From contig JARUPZ010000003.1 in the NCBI GenBank assembly GCA_031213475.1, forward strand, positions 8,042,813-8,106,812: a stretch of 64,000 bases of DNA, read 5' to 3'. The DNA comes from Nereocystis luetkeana (Eukaryota; Sar; Phaeophyceae; Laminariales; Laminariaceae). A model generated the notes under the pieces. The model did no database searches. It was not told the DNA's origin and saw only the letters and a program-made list of their open reading frames with translations. This document shows, in pieces, positions 46,384-58,500 of this stretch. A program made the translations under genes and the position numbers. Numbering within the stretch: the stretch's first letter is position 1; each line of letters starts with the position of its first letter.

Positions 46384-47376
46384 TTCCTAACTTTTGGAAA
46401 AACCCAACAAAAGAAAATCTTAGGCCGAGAAAAACTCAGGCCGATCTTTCGTTCGAAGCGGCGAGATTCCGAGTCCTCGACAGACATCGATCAACAAAAC
46501 CAACGATTGCGTCATGAATTCAGAACGGAGTGCGCTCGTTAGGGGTTCCGACCCACCCTAGGGTCACCGTCTTCACACCATGGCCGGCGGCATGTGGCGG
46601 GAGCTGACCAGGCGCATGATAAAAAAAACATTTGGCCGCTGGTTTGCACAAAACAGAAGACAAAACTTCTCTATCCGTCTCGAATGGCAAAAAATGGAGT
46701 TTTTTTCAGGTTTGGGAGGATACCGTAGGACGCCGCCGGCAAGCTCTCGCCCCCTAGACCATGGATCCATATCGAGGCCGTCATCTATATTCGTTGGCCT
46801 CACCAGATACCGAGCGGGTTGGCCGTGGGCTGAGTCTATGTCGAGATCGAGCGTCGATCGTCGCACGAGCTGGTTTCGATCACCGTGTTGACAATTTGCA
46901 ACCTGAAAAACACAAATTGCGCCGCCTGCAGCCGTTGGGGGAAAAAAAGAACAAACAAAAAACATGTTCCTCATTTTTTCCCACAACGGCGGTACGTGAT
47001 TTTTTTCGGCTGTTTTTTTAAAGCAATAAATTTGAATTTGTTTTTTGAACTTCGCGTTTCCATTGACATAGGTGTAAGGGCTTTTTCTTTTCTTTGGAGA
47101 ATACACTTCCTGTTCGCTGGCAAGTTTATGGAAAGAGAAATTTGCTATTATTTTATTTTGCGATTATAGCCCAATAACGCCAACGCAAGGTTTTACAAAC
47201 CAGACCACGCCACGACGCCCTGCGCTAGACTCGCTCTAACTTGTGCGTAGCAGAGGGAGATACGAAGGATACCCGATGGCATTGATCATACGTAGTGATG
47301 GTAGGGCTGGCGACACTGGCCGTGAGCCCCGTGTGGATGCAACATGGGTGTCGTTTTGTGCGGGGACTAAAACAAA

Positions 47377-47577
47377 ATGACAAACAGCGGCCGTCCCAGC
47401 TTTTCCCAGGGTATTTTGGCCGGGCTGGAGGGACTGCCGACCTCTGAACTACGTGGGCTGTGCTTGGAGTCCTTTCTGCGGCAGCATTTATTCCATAGAG
47501 AGCGTCGGCGTGCCGTCGGCTACCGCCTGCTACTGCTGTTGCTGCTGCTGCGGCTGCTTCCGATGCTGCTGCCGTGA
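47377..47577 (+). CDS. Small ORF with Leu-rich hydrophobic C-terminus, doubtful
   Basis: A 66-codon ATG frame whose first 45 codons look protein-like (GILAGLEGLPTSELRGLCLE). The end is a Leu run produced by a CTG repeat, ending LLPMLLP. It could encode a tail-anchored peptide, but it sits in repeat-dense DNA and no splice partner was found. Confidence 0.2.
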   Translation: MTNSGRPSFSQGILAGLEGLPTSELRGLCLESFLRQHLFHRERRRAVGYRLLLLLLLLRLLPMLLP

Positions 47578-47764
47578 GGGGTGTGTATTAAATCTGAGCG
47601 CGTTATGATGCGATTACTTGCCAAATATTGCCACATATACAGCATTTCACGATAGAAGGTTTTGTCAACTTTATGCAAATGTTGCCTTGCCAAAATAGCA
47701 AGTTTTTTGCTTTTTCATTCGGCCGTTAAATCCGGCCCTAACCCTAAACACAAGAAATATATTC

Positions 47765-47965
47765 AGAGTTTGGTGGCCACATTAATGTTCAGGCGCAGTT
47801 AACAAAAAAAAAAATCCATGGGAGAAAAACCGCTCGTGGCGCACATTTTTAATTGGTTTTAGTACTACCTAATTTTGACCCAAATAGATCATGTATAATG
47901 TAGGCCTTCGCGCTACAGCCCAAAATAAAATGTTTTGACTTGATGTGTTTCATTTAACCTTACGT
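47765..47965. repeat. Dispersed repeat, copy 2 (CCGCTCGTGGCGC)
   Basis: Diverged copy of 44655-44905 in the same orientation, non-coding. Confidence 0.55.
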
Positions 47966-48563
47966 ACTTCATTTCATTTCGTTTGAGTTATTTTTTTGTT
48001 TCGCTTTTGTTTTTCGTGTGCGGCACCGTATTTGTAGGTTGCAAATCGCGCAAGGATTTGAGTTTTTGCGATTTAGAGGTTTACGATGTGCTTCAGCCAT
48101 GACCTGTATATGGCTGTTTTTTCTTATTTTTTTTCAAACGTTTGATTTGACAATGTTTTTCCCTCTGAGGTCTTCTTCCACCCCAGTTTTTTTGGCCTCT
48201 CCTGTACGACCACGGACTCGGACTCAATATTTTGGTCATGAGATAATGTGAGAACAACAATAACCGGTACCGGTGGTACGGTACGAGCAGCACCAAGGGG
48301 TCGTCGAGTTCGCACACGGGTGCGAGGTGCGATCGTTTTTGAGCGCTCGTCTTTTTTATGAGTTTTTTTCAGGTCGCCAGTTGCCAATGATATCTGCAGG
48401 TGCTCCCAGTACCTGGGACGTAAGCCTAGCATTTCCGACAGAAAATACTTGAGGTACTTGGTGTATTCGCTGTGCTTGAGTTTCTTTTTAGTTCGTTTGT
48501 TTTGTTTGTACGCGTGCGTACGAGTAGCTCTTTTATATTTTTCCCTTCGGATTCGATTCGAAC

Positions 48564-49058
48564 TTACACTAGGTCAGTTAATACGCAGCCGGGAACAGGG
48601 ATTGAAAAGGCCGGTTTCCGGTCGGTTATTTCTCCGACTGGGTTGTGAATCGCTACTACTCTTCCTATCGTCCGTCGGATCGAATACACAGTTTTTGTTT
48701 CTTTTCTGAAGGCGCTTGGTGAAAGTAAGGGAGTGTGATTATTGTTACGTATCAATAGCTGGACTATTAATAGCGAACAAAAAAGGGTTGGGTAGGTGGA
48801 AGTCGGTTCGAAACTGCTTCGCCGTAGTGCTCGTTGGGTCAGAGAGGTGTTCATCTTCCAGCAGCTTCGCCCTACCATGCATACATACGTGCTCATGTCT
48901 CGCTTCTCCCTCAAATAGCACGTGAGCTTCACACGAGGGGCATTCTCCTCTATCTCGTCCTCGAGGCCATCGCGGCGCTGGACTTCTTGGAGAGCCGCCA
49001 ATGCTACAGCCAGCGCAGCAGTTGGCAAAATGTCATCGTTACCGCGCACTGCGGCCAT
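48564..49058 (-). CDS. Candidate ORF or first exon, unidentified
   Basis: A 164-codon minus frame starting MAAVRGNDDILPTAALAVAL. The first ~70 residues (Ala-rich helix, then RRDGLEDEIEENAPR) have a coding look. The rest reads like low-quality sequence, so the true exon may end near a GT at ~48880-48930. Proteins starting with similar short Leu/Ala- and Arg-rich helices occur in DDE transposases, but nothing specific supports that here. Confidence 0.25.
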   Translation of the reverse strand: MAAVRGNDDILPTAALAVALAALQEVQRRDGLEDEIEENAPRVKLTCYLREKRDMSTYVCMVGRSCWKMNTSLTQRALRRSSFEPTSTYPTLFCSLLIVQLLIRNNNHTPLLSPSAFRKETKTVYSIRRTIGRVVAIHNPVGEITDRKPAFSIPVPGCVLTDLV

Positions 49059-49358
49059 CGGGTGCTGACACGTGCTGCTGACGGGCGTAGATAAGTGTGT
49101 ATCACGCTGACGCGGCGAGCAGCAGCAGAAGTGACAGCAGCCAAGCCAGCGTCGCCGAGGTTGTGGTGTGACGTTGAGTCGTGGGTCGTGTTGTTGTGGC
49201 GTGGGTGTGGGATACTCGTATACGGCGGGACTTTCTATGTTCTCCGATGCATGAATCGGACTGGCGTTGGATCGAAAATCTCAGTTTTTTCTACTGTCTG
49301 ATCCAGTTGAAATAAATGATCCCGAACTCTTCGATCGAAAAGGTGTTTTTTCAACTGC

Positions 49359-49438
49359 TTAACCCTTTTAGAACCGCAGTCCCGTTTTGGGGACTAGCTC
49401 TAGTCCCCAAAACGGGACTGCGGTTATAAAAGGGTTAA
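49359..49438. mobile_element. TTAA-flanked palindromic MITE, short form
   Basis: 80 bp with both TTAA sites. The central spacer is missing, so the arms meet at GGACTAGCTCTAGTCC and the copy is an almost perfect hairpin. Confidence 0.82.
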
Positions 49439-50299
49439 GAAAAAACCATTTTTTGGGGGTATTCTTCCGCTCGAGTTTTTGGAGCCTGTCCTGTGCTGTG
49501 TGACCACGGACTCGATGTAGATACCAGGTATATGTGTAGGAGTTTGTTGGCCCTCTGCTCTCAGCGCTCCTCGGCGTTTCTTAGCTGTACATGTTTGCGT
49601 TGTTGCTAGCGCGAGATGAGGATCCTCTCACGGGGCGAAACTGCCTCATCGTGATCCCCAACCCCTACTCCTGTGTCCGGGCTCGGCGTGCTTGCGCCGT
49701 GCTCTGGCTGCCAGCTGGCCGGGTGTGAATACGCCAGCTGTGAGTGGGGTCAGTTGGGTGGGTGGTCAATACTTGATTTACGACGGTCTCGTGGCCAAAT
49801 AGTTTGGTTGTCGGGCTACCTTTGCCCCGTCTGGCCTACTCTTGGCCCGTCAACCGACATCTCTGCTCGCCTGTGACGGTAAAAATATTCTGTTTTCGAT
49901 GCCAGTACCCAGATTGGACCTCCTTTCCTTTGGACGAAACGGGAGAGGCCGCATCCTGGAATATGGGCTGGGGTGGCCGGTCTCATGCTCCGCCGTTGCT
50001 CGCGCGTTGAGGGCTGGGCGTTCCAGAAACGATTTGTCGAAATTCCGATCCGGGCTATTTTACGTGTGAAAGCACAAGTTTTGCTCAAAATTGTTCAGAT
50101 TCGTGGGCTAGCGTATGGTCCGGAAACGAGCGTCACGAGCCCCTTCGGCTGCTGTGCACGCCGGACGATCAGGCTCTTTGAGGCAGAGAAGACGGAGTCT
50201 TTGGTTTCGACCGAATCGGACGAGTGTTCGCCGCGGGAGGAGCGGTACAGTGGCGGAGGTACAAACCGTGTCTACTATTTTTGTTTTTTGTTTGCACCC

Positions 50300-50462
50300 A
50301 GCAGGGAGCAGCGATGGCAATGATTACCATCAGTGGGAATGACTATAAAGTCATTCCCATTAGGCACCAGCAATGGCAGAATGACGAGTGAGTACCGTCA
50401 TTGTCATTGGGCACCAGTGACGAGTAGAGTCCTCGTCATTGCCATTGGGCACCAGTATCACA
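50300..50462. repeat. Minisatellite with CATTGGGCACCAGT units
   Basis: Four to five diverged units around GTCATTGCCATTGGGCACCAG, spaced 45-55 bp. The first part is a hairpin (GGGAATGACTATAAAGTCATTCCC). Confidence 0.75.
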
Positions 50463-51720
50463 CGAGGACGATCGTGTGCGGTGTGATGAAGAATTATACT
50501 TCGAAGCATGACAGTCTGTCTCGTGAGCAATCATTTTTTATTTGTTGACAGCTTCTTGAACAAAAAAAACGATTTGCTGGGTTTTTTCGGAGTGGGCGCC
50601 TCGGAAGTCGGGTTATAACCTCTACGTTTTCCCGCAAGGTCACAGTGTGGTGTTTTCCTTCGGGCTGTTTCCAGTTCATTTTGGGCATGCGAGATAGTTC
50701 CCTCTCTCTCCCGCGAGCTCGCCGATCGGGCTGATGCCTGATATTCCCAGTTAGTTCGGGCAGGCGGAAATGTTTTCCCCTTCCCCAAGCTGCGTGCGTG
50801 CGGGGATAACTTCCTCGCCCCGCAAAGAGTACCAGGATGCAAGGCGCACGTACCAGAACACCACGCGTGGCGCAGCGTCTGGCTTATTCTAATACGACGT
50901 GACGCACATTATCCAGCATTCTTTTTTCATTTTTGTTGTTGGTACCCCATGCGGCTTTGTATCACAGGTATCAGAGGTCAGCATATTAGCTGCTAACGCT
51001 GGTCCACTGGATGCAATAAACATCTGACCTATACGTGTGCTGTCCTCCTCTTCTACTGCTATCTGCTGTCATGTTGCTCGTGCTACTGCTGCTTTTGTTT
51101 GGCTTGCGTTTTGTAAGGGTTTTAGTGATATGTTGAGGCGTTGTTTAAGCGGGATCTACTGTAGAACATTGAGATTGCTAGATTGGAAATTATCCATTTT
51201 TTATTCTCAATCTAGATTGAAAGATCGCCGCCCCAAAGGTTTTCCTAAAGATTGCAATCTTCCAGGGAAATTTAACCTCACAATCTCATCATCACTGCTA
51301 TATTCTACCAGGTATAAAATTAGGAAATACGTCAGCTGTGAGTTCGACTATATATATTGATGCAAGCTTGTAGACAGAACGTCGACGGAAATTTTTCCGA
51401 CAGACTCGTGTAATCGGAGAAATTGATCGGTCGACGTAAGTAGACGTAGCATTATACCGCTTTGTTTGGCCTGATGTATATTGCTACTTTTTAATAGTAG
51501 TTTGAACACGCATGCATGTATGTGAACACACGTACCTTCCGATCAGACTGTGTCCTTTTTAATTATTTAGCACTACGTGTTTAGGTTTTGATTTGGCAAG
51601 AACGGTGGTACTTATGTTTCAAGTGGACCAATGAGTTAGCGCCGGCGGTGCTGCCATGTTGAAGTAATCCATGTATGCATGCTGAGCGTTCCCTTCCAGT
51701 ATATGTTGATCGGTCGCACC

Positions 51721-51937
51721 TATTACGGGGGACCATATTAAAAAGGACCTACGGTACACACGACAACCTATATATTTCGCTATTTTTACTATTACGGGGG
51801 ACCCTAGTTAACAGGACATATGGTGTACATAAAAACCTATATATGTAACCATTTTTACTAACACTATTTGGTCCTGTTGACTATGGCCCCCCGTAATAAC
51901 GAAAATTGGTCCTACTTACTATGGTCCCCCGTACTAG
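51721..51937. mobile_element. Nested copies of the GGGGGACC-type MITE
   Basis: A first end at 51721, a second full element starting at 51790 and ending at 51898, then a further partial right end to 51937 (TATGGTCCCCCGTACTA). The arrangement suggests insertion of one copy into another, or tandem gain of ends. Confidence 0.75.
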
Positions 51938-52261
51938 TACAGCATATATATAGCAGGTGCAACCTTACCTGCATGTCACGTGCCAGTCAGACAGAGGCTT
52001 TCATTCATGTTTGTGCTTTTTTGTACACGTCAAGAGTGAAGCTTGGCAGCACAACGGTGGCATTGCTTTTCATGGGCGGAACGCCGCAAGCAAGCAATAG
52101 CAAAAAACGTGATCGTCGTAAGGAGAACGCCGAGTAGGTTTTTGCAATCCGGGAGCAAGGATCCTTAGGGGTGTCTTTTGACTTGAAAATTGCGTGGCGC
52201 GGTTCGCATTTCGGAATAGCCGTCCGCATTTGATAGTTATGGCCAGTTTTGACCCGTCTTG

Positions 52262-52345
52262 GCTGGGGTTTGGGGTCAGGGTCAGGGTCAAGGTTAGGGT
52301 TAGGGTTGGGGTTAGAGTCAGGGGTCGGGTTGGGTCTTAGTCCCT
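52262..52345 (+). repeat. Degenerate telomere-like tract
   Basis: A G-rich run of TTAGGG-like, TCAGGG and TTGGGG hexamers, including GGTTAGGGTTAGGGTTGGGG. It lies between inverted copies of GGGAGCAAGGATCCTT (52151) and AAGATCCTTGCTCCC (52395), so it may be the inside of a small element rather than a chromosome-end relic. Confidence 0.65.
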
Positions 52346-52739
52346 ACCTTGATCCCAACAAGAACCAAAATACCGGAACAGCCTACCAACATAAAGATCC
52401 TTGCTCCCAGATTCTAATGGGACCTCGGAACGTCAACAACAACGTCGAGGAAGCTGGCGGTGGCGTCACGGCAAGCGTCATGAGTGTAACCAAAATGACA
52501 ATGCCTCCTCACCAGAAGTTACTAAGTACAGCCGTACAACCCCTTGGCAGTACGATCGTCGGCCTCCGTTTACCTACAATACGGGCATGCGCGAAGCTGC
52601 AGGTGGGCTTCAGCCCGCTGCGGCGGAACCCCCCTTGTATCTTTATAAAATAATGAAATACGTCAGCTGTGAGCTGATACTCAGCTTTTGCAAACTGCGT
52701 AGTACTTGTATTTTGGGCGTGAGTTGACATGAAAACAGA

Positions 52740-53230
52740 AACATGTACTGTTCGATACTTCGGGTACTTGGAGTATCTCAATATGCGCAGTATACTCGGA
52801 GTATGAGGTGCACGTCGGCCGTCTGTGCACTACTGTTTCGAGAAATTCATCCCAATTTTTATGCAGAAATTATTCCACGGATGATCCCACGAGTGGGAGT
52901 TAGAGCGAATTTCTTCCGCGGGGGGTGGCAACTGGAGTACTTCAGAGTGATGGGAGTATGTGGGGAGTATAAGCGGTGAGTACTACTATGATTCACGAGT
53001 TCAATACTCTCGGAACTTTTGAGTACTCAAGTATTTTGGATGTTGGTACTACGGGTACTGCTTGTGCTCGGGTTTCCGTACTCCTCATACTCCCGGTACT
53101 CGCAGTGTCTGGGCGTTCAGTACGGCTCACAATCCCGGTAGTCGCAGTATTTTGGCCTTCAGTACTGCAATACTCTCAGTTCTCGGAGTGCGGAATGTGT
53201 ACTCGATACTCCCAAGTATACTCGAGGTTT
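52740..53230. repeat. Cryptic GTACTC/GAGTAC-rich tract
   Basis: Tens of GAGTACT, GTACTCG and CTCGGAGTAT steps without fixed period, giving many short palindromes such as ACTCGGAGT. No coding frame is convincing. Confidence 0.6.
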
Positions 53231-54959
53231 GTAGCACACTGCCGCCTGTACAATACTCTACCGAATGTTGTGTTTTTGTAAAGATGTGGTCGAGATAAGT
53301 CTCTCGAAAATACGGGAATAGTGTTGGACTTTAGCACCCTTATCATACCGTTGTCGGCTAACGAGCGCTGAAAACGGTCGCACCCCTTGTGTCAGTCAAG
53401 TCGACGCCGTTTTTCGATACCATATGATAATACCTTGCATGCAATACGAGTAAAGTCGGTAGGAAGGCGTCGGATGCTTGATTCGAGTGTCCGAGTGCTG
53501 ACCGCTTTCCCCCCCTGTGTCCAAGCCGTGATTGCTGATGTTATTGTAGATGAGTATGTACAGATGGATATTACAGGTGATCTGTACGTATATAACGAGT
53601 TATTTTTCAACCGAACCCGCTCTCTCTCTCGTACTCATATTTTTTATGTATCTCCTATCCAAACTGCCTTCCGTACTTGAGGTGTGTTAAAAAAAAAATC
53701 AACCCCGCTCCACAAACACCAGGTTTCCTAAGTTCAAAATTACGCGTCATATCGCACACCCGATTGTGGAATTACTCCAGCGCGGGAAAAGGTCAAGCAC
53801 GGGGGTTCTTCAGGGCGGGATAAGAGCAGGGTCTGTTTTTCCGCCGTCTCTTTTCTTTCTATTATTGGGTACAGGAGAGTCTATAAAACCATGAGATACT
53901 TCAAGTAGTGCGGTTGGGTTCAGATATTGTGTCGTAAGGCTGCGTTAAGCGACTCCCCCTCCGGAGCTTAGCGGTTGTCCCCTTTTTTTTCTCAGTCATT
54001 CACGTTGGTCGGTACTTTCAAACAATTTTCGTGCGCTCGAATTTCGTTCGTTCATCGATTTGACCTAGCTCGAACAAGATCCCCCCTTGTTTTGTTTTAC
54101 CATCCCCATCGTGGTGTTTGCAATACAGACAGTACTCGGCCGATGCTACTAGAGCAGTACTCTCTTCAGCACTCTTTCGTATCTTAGATACACATCGGGG
54201 TGACATGCTGTATCAGACACTCTTCCCGCTTTCGCTCTCTTTTTTCTTAGGAAACCCTCAGCTGTATAATATATACTGCGTACACAACGTGTTTATCACG
54301 TGGAAGTTTCTCGTACATCAAGATCGGAAGCAATTTGTTAGTAATTAGTTTGGACATATGTTCTTTTGATTTGGTGCAGCAGTATAGCAGTAAGGAGGTG
54401 AGGTGCTGGCGCCGGCGTGGGTTCAAGAGGCCAAGTGAGACCTGTCGGCGGCTAGTGATGTGTCCAGGATCAGTTTGGAGGGCTCGGGTCCGGGTGGGAT
54501 CAAAGTCGGCGTGATATCAGGGTGCCAAACATGACCCCGCGGCAACGTTCAAGCAACGAGTAGTTTTGTGTTCCCCAGCTACGGGCTCGGATGCTTAAGG
54601 CTCGCCGGAAAAGCTCCCCGCGCAAGTAACATAAAACATGCCAGGACCCCCTTCAACGCCCCAACGGACCACAATTGCCATGAACTACGTAGAGAAGGCA
54701 ACTACATAAGAACCTTGAAATGTGTACGTACTGCACTATCTTTCGGGCTAACGTTACGGGGTGATACACTTTTTGTTTTTTTCAGAAATCTAGCAAATGC
54801 CCCGAGAAAACGATGGTTGTGCATTTCCTGAGGGTGGTTTTAGCCCGATCTGGACAACAGTATCGCTCAGAATTGCAGTATTTTTACACCTGGTATGCCG
54901 GTGACGAACGGAAATAAGACGGGCTCTTCTTTATGCGAGTATCCATGTAATCATTGCAT

Positions 54960-55259
54960 CTAGCCCAGCTCGCAAGATAATTTTGCTCTCGTCGGTGCTC
55001 CGAGCAAGCCCGGGCAACAGGTCTCTACCCTTCTCTCTCCCCCTATATTTGTTTCCTCGCCTTCTTCTCTGATACATTCAGGGGTTCGACACGCCCACAG
55101 CTCTTTTCTCATTCGTGCTGTTCTGGCCTTTTCTGCGACGCACGGAAGCGTACACCAATTCCATGCGACGCCCTTGCTAACTACTGCTGTGTCGGCGCTT
55201 GTGGGTAACAAGGACGGCACCAAACCCGCGCGCGGAGTGCTAGGCTCCTCTTCCTCCAT
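54960..55259 (-). CDS. Short ORF upstream of the PC-esterase gene, doubtful
   Basis: A 99-codon ATG frame, Glu- and Arg-rich, divergent to the downstream gene and about 290 bp from its ATG. No domain is recognised, and it may be chance in the GC-rich promoter region. Confidence 0.18.
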   Translation of the reverse strand: MEEEEPSTPRAGLVPSLLPTSADTAVVSKGVAWNWCTLPCVAEKARTARMRKELWACRTPECIREEGEETNIGGERRVETCCPGLLGAPTRAKLSCELG

Positions 55260-55547
55260 CCGAAAGTGACCGAAGGGTGCCCTGTCCGCTTTCCATTTCC
55301 CCCGTCGCCACTCGACAGGCGTGCTTGATCAGAAACAACCAGCAGCCCTACGGAAAAACGTGGAATGAGAAGCGGGTGCTGAGCTTGGCCGTCAGGGAGA
55401 GAGGCTGGCGGAGAGGGGATAGCAAGCGAGACTATCATAACGTCTTGTGAGTGTTAATCGCCATTCGGTTGGCAGAAAAAAAAACCAACGACGACAGTGC
55501 GATCTTCCCGACCCTGCTGTGGAGAGGGAGGGGCGGCAGACTTGACG

Positions 55548-58500
55548 ATGAGAGGGGGAGAGCAAAGCTGCGGCTTTCTGCAGTCGTCGTCGCCAGGGGT
55601 TCCTCTGTCGGGCCGTTACACTCAACGCGAAGGGAACAAAGCCATCAAGAAAAAACGGCCAAGAAGAGGTGCTCGTTCTGTTGCGAGCGCGGCCCTGGTG
55701 GCCGGCACCACCGTCGTGGCGCTGATGACGGCGGTTGGGACCGGGAAAATGTCCGGAGCCTTCGCGCACGGGCGGGAGGTCGTCGCGGGGGCGAGACGGC
55801 GCTCGCTACGACCTCTCTCGAAAGATAACTCTTACGCACCCTTGGACGAGGGCGATCCTTCTGCTGCCCGACGAATCCTGAAAACGGAAGGTGAGTGGGG
55901 GATATTTTCTCGATAAGAACCACCTGTGTGCTTGAGAGGGGAGAAACAACGACTACAACATCGGCCGCTACGCGACTGGAGGATACCAAGAACCGGTTTC
56001 CGAGCTTCAGTTCATGGAATCGTACGACACGGGCGCAACATTGCCGCCTATCGGTACTGCTCGGTGCTCACGCTGCCCGTAGGCGATTGATAGTTCATGC
56101 GCCAAACAAAGTCAATCATTGGTTTTTGGTCGCTATTTCGGCGTACCGAAGGGCTTATTCATAATTCTAACTTTCGAAATCAGCTCGTATTCCTGTAGGG
56201 CCGTTAATACCGGAGAGTTGTTTCCCCCAGAATTCCTTTTTGGAAATTCCGGGAAAATAATCACGAGATGTGCAGGCGTTATGTCACGATTTGTGAAAAT
56301 TCTCCGGAGGGAAAAATATCTGGCACAGCGGTTGAATTTAACGTATTTGGAAAATCAAAATCAGGAGAATATGGAAGATAAAGAATAATGCGCGAAAAAA
56401 AAAGTCTGGAAATCCTGACAATTATGGGGAAACCAGAACTCTCCGATGATGACGGCACTTGACAGTTGTTTCACCCTGTCGGCCTTCTGCACAAGTCCTG
56501 GTGACAGGTGGTGGTCTCTTCTGCTCGCTGCCTAGGGTTCAGCATTCCGCCTGCTCGTCGATCTTGCATCGAGTTACTGTAGGGCTGTTATACAACTGAG
56601 TGTCACCAGCCTCGACTTACTGTGGCTGGTATAGATACCGCACTGTCGCATGTTACGTACCGTGTGCTGTAAGTCATACATGTATCGATACGCACCGAAA
56701 CAACTTGAAGCCCATTTTGGACACCATACAAACAATTTCGAATCGCAGTGGACATCTCGCCGGGGGTGCAGTCCACGGGCACACTCACAGTGGGGGGTCA
56801 GAATGGGGACGGACAAGACGAAGCGGAATCCGGGAAGGGAGAGGGTGGGCCAGAGGCGTCGCTACCCCAGTGCTACTCAACTCCCGCTGCCGACCCTTCC
56901 GTAGGCGAGTGGCGCAAGTGCGAGCACGGCATGGACGATTCGCCGACCGACATGGTCAACTGGTCGTTCTCGGACAGAGAGTTCGGCCGCGCTCCGGGGT
57001 GAGTCTTTTGCATCCGCTCCCGAACTCAACCTACACTGTACAAGAAGGTTTTTGGTAGTAAGCGAGCCGTCTGCGTTGGGATTCGCACGACACAGGCCCC
57101 CTCCCTACCCTCAATCAAGCTGTGCTCTGTTTCGCAGAAGGAGCGCTCTTTCATTCATGCATGTGTCCAGCCTACTACCGTACCTGGTAGTCTTCTTGTT
57201 GTATTATCATTCGATGCATTAGGTGATTTGATGTTGGAGCTGGAATCGCGCAGTAATTTCTGCCCGCAGCAGTTTCCGAGCGTGTCTCGTTTGGGCCTGC
57301 GAGTGCTTCCTCCGTAGAACAGGCCGCGGACTTCTGTTCACGTCGTGTCCGGAATGTAGGGTTTCATCGATTGCTGCGCATACGATCTGGGAGGTATTCC
57401 CGCATGTGAATCCCAACCGAGGGCGTGAAGGGGAGATAACCTTGTTCACGGTGACCTTTTTTATGTATCGGCTTTTGAACGGAGTTGAAGAGGAGGAGAG
57501 GCGAGGCGAAATCTCTTCTCCATGAATTGAGCTGCCTCCTGTAGCTCTGGTGGGCCTAAAAAGGGACGCCACGAGTGTCCAACTCCTCATGAGAGCTTTG
57601 AAACGCCTCCTTGCCCTGAGGTTTGCTCGACTATCACGCTTGTGTATCGAGTGAAAAAAACGTCTGTTTTATCGTACTTTTCTCGCCGGCTTGGGGGGAT
57701 GGATCACGGGGGTGCACAGATGTAGCAAGAAGTGGGCGGAACAACACCCTGGCGAGGGGCCCATGCCGTTCTACGCGTGGGAGGCGGAGAAGTGCTTTCT
57801 GGACACGGTCAACGCGGATAAATTCTGCCGTGTAATGGAGGGGAGAAAGGGCCTCCTTTTCGTTGGTGAGTATTGTCTTGTCTCTAGACCGCGATGGACT
57901 GTCGTCAATCATCTGGACATTGTTTTGTTGGCAGCCCTGGGACGACGGGACCTCAAACGCAAAGACGCGTGCGCCCTTTTGTTGGCAGCTCCGGGACCCG
58001 ACCCTGCATTACTTCTCGCCGGCTGTCCCTTCTGGAGGGAACGTTCTATCGTTTCTCATTCGCCAACGAGGAGTCAGGCTTCTAGTGCCCCTGCAGATTA
58101 ATTGATTGTACTGTCGGGGGTAGAAAGCATCGATTGCGGTTGCGGCCGAATATTAATGTGGTGGGTCCTTCCTTTTCTCAACGGGGTTGGCTGCACCGAC
58201 CCCGACTTCAAGCCAGAGGTATTTGCCACGGTTTTATCCCACAGTACGTACGTATCTGGGCGGAAATCATGTTCTCGACAGACAGCGCTGACGTTTTCTC
58301 GCCTCCGATTCATTCGCAATCGGCGCTGCTGTCGTAGTGTGAAAGTGCCCTTTCGAGTGTCTTGCCCCCGTGACAGCTACTGCTGCCGCTTATGTACATA
58401 TATACCACTATTACGGGGGACCATAGTTAATAGGACCAAATATTGTTAGTAGAAATTGTTAAATATATAGGTTTTTATGTATACCACAGGTCCTATTAAC

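Larger units (their letters stand above)
39900..55547. other. Repeat-rich gene desert
   Basis: About 15.6 kb without a gene that I can assemble. It holds most of the MITE and SINE copies, several inverted repeat pairs, long poly-C/poly-G and poly-T tracts, simple repeats and a telomere-like tract. Short open frames at 47377-47577 (plus), 48564-49058 (minus) and 54960-55259 (minus) are the only coding candidates, all weak. Confidence 0.6.

Noticed and set aside
39900-55547. LTR retrotransposon or integrated virus
   Set aside because: I found no long terminal direct repeats, reverse transcriptase, integrase or capsid motifs; only short non-autonomous elements.
55392-55989. Long minus-strand frames opposite the first PC-esterase exon
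   Set aside because: They are shadows of GC-rich coding sequence; the plus frame has a start, a membrane helix and a matching splice phase.
57219-57590. 123-codon minus frame in intron 2 of the PC-esterase gene
   Set aside because: No domain and no upstream promoter or splice context; it lies entirely within an intron of a well supported gene.
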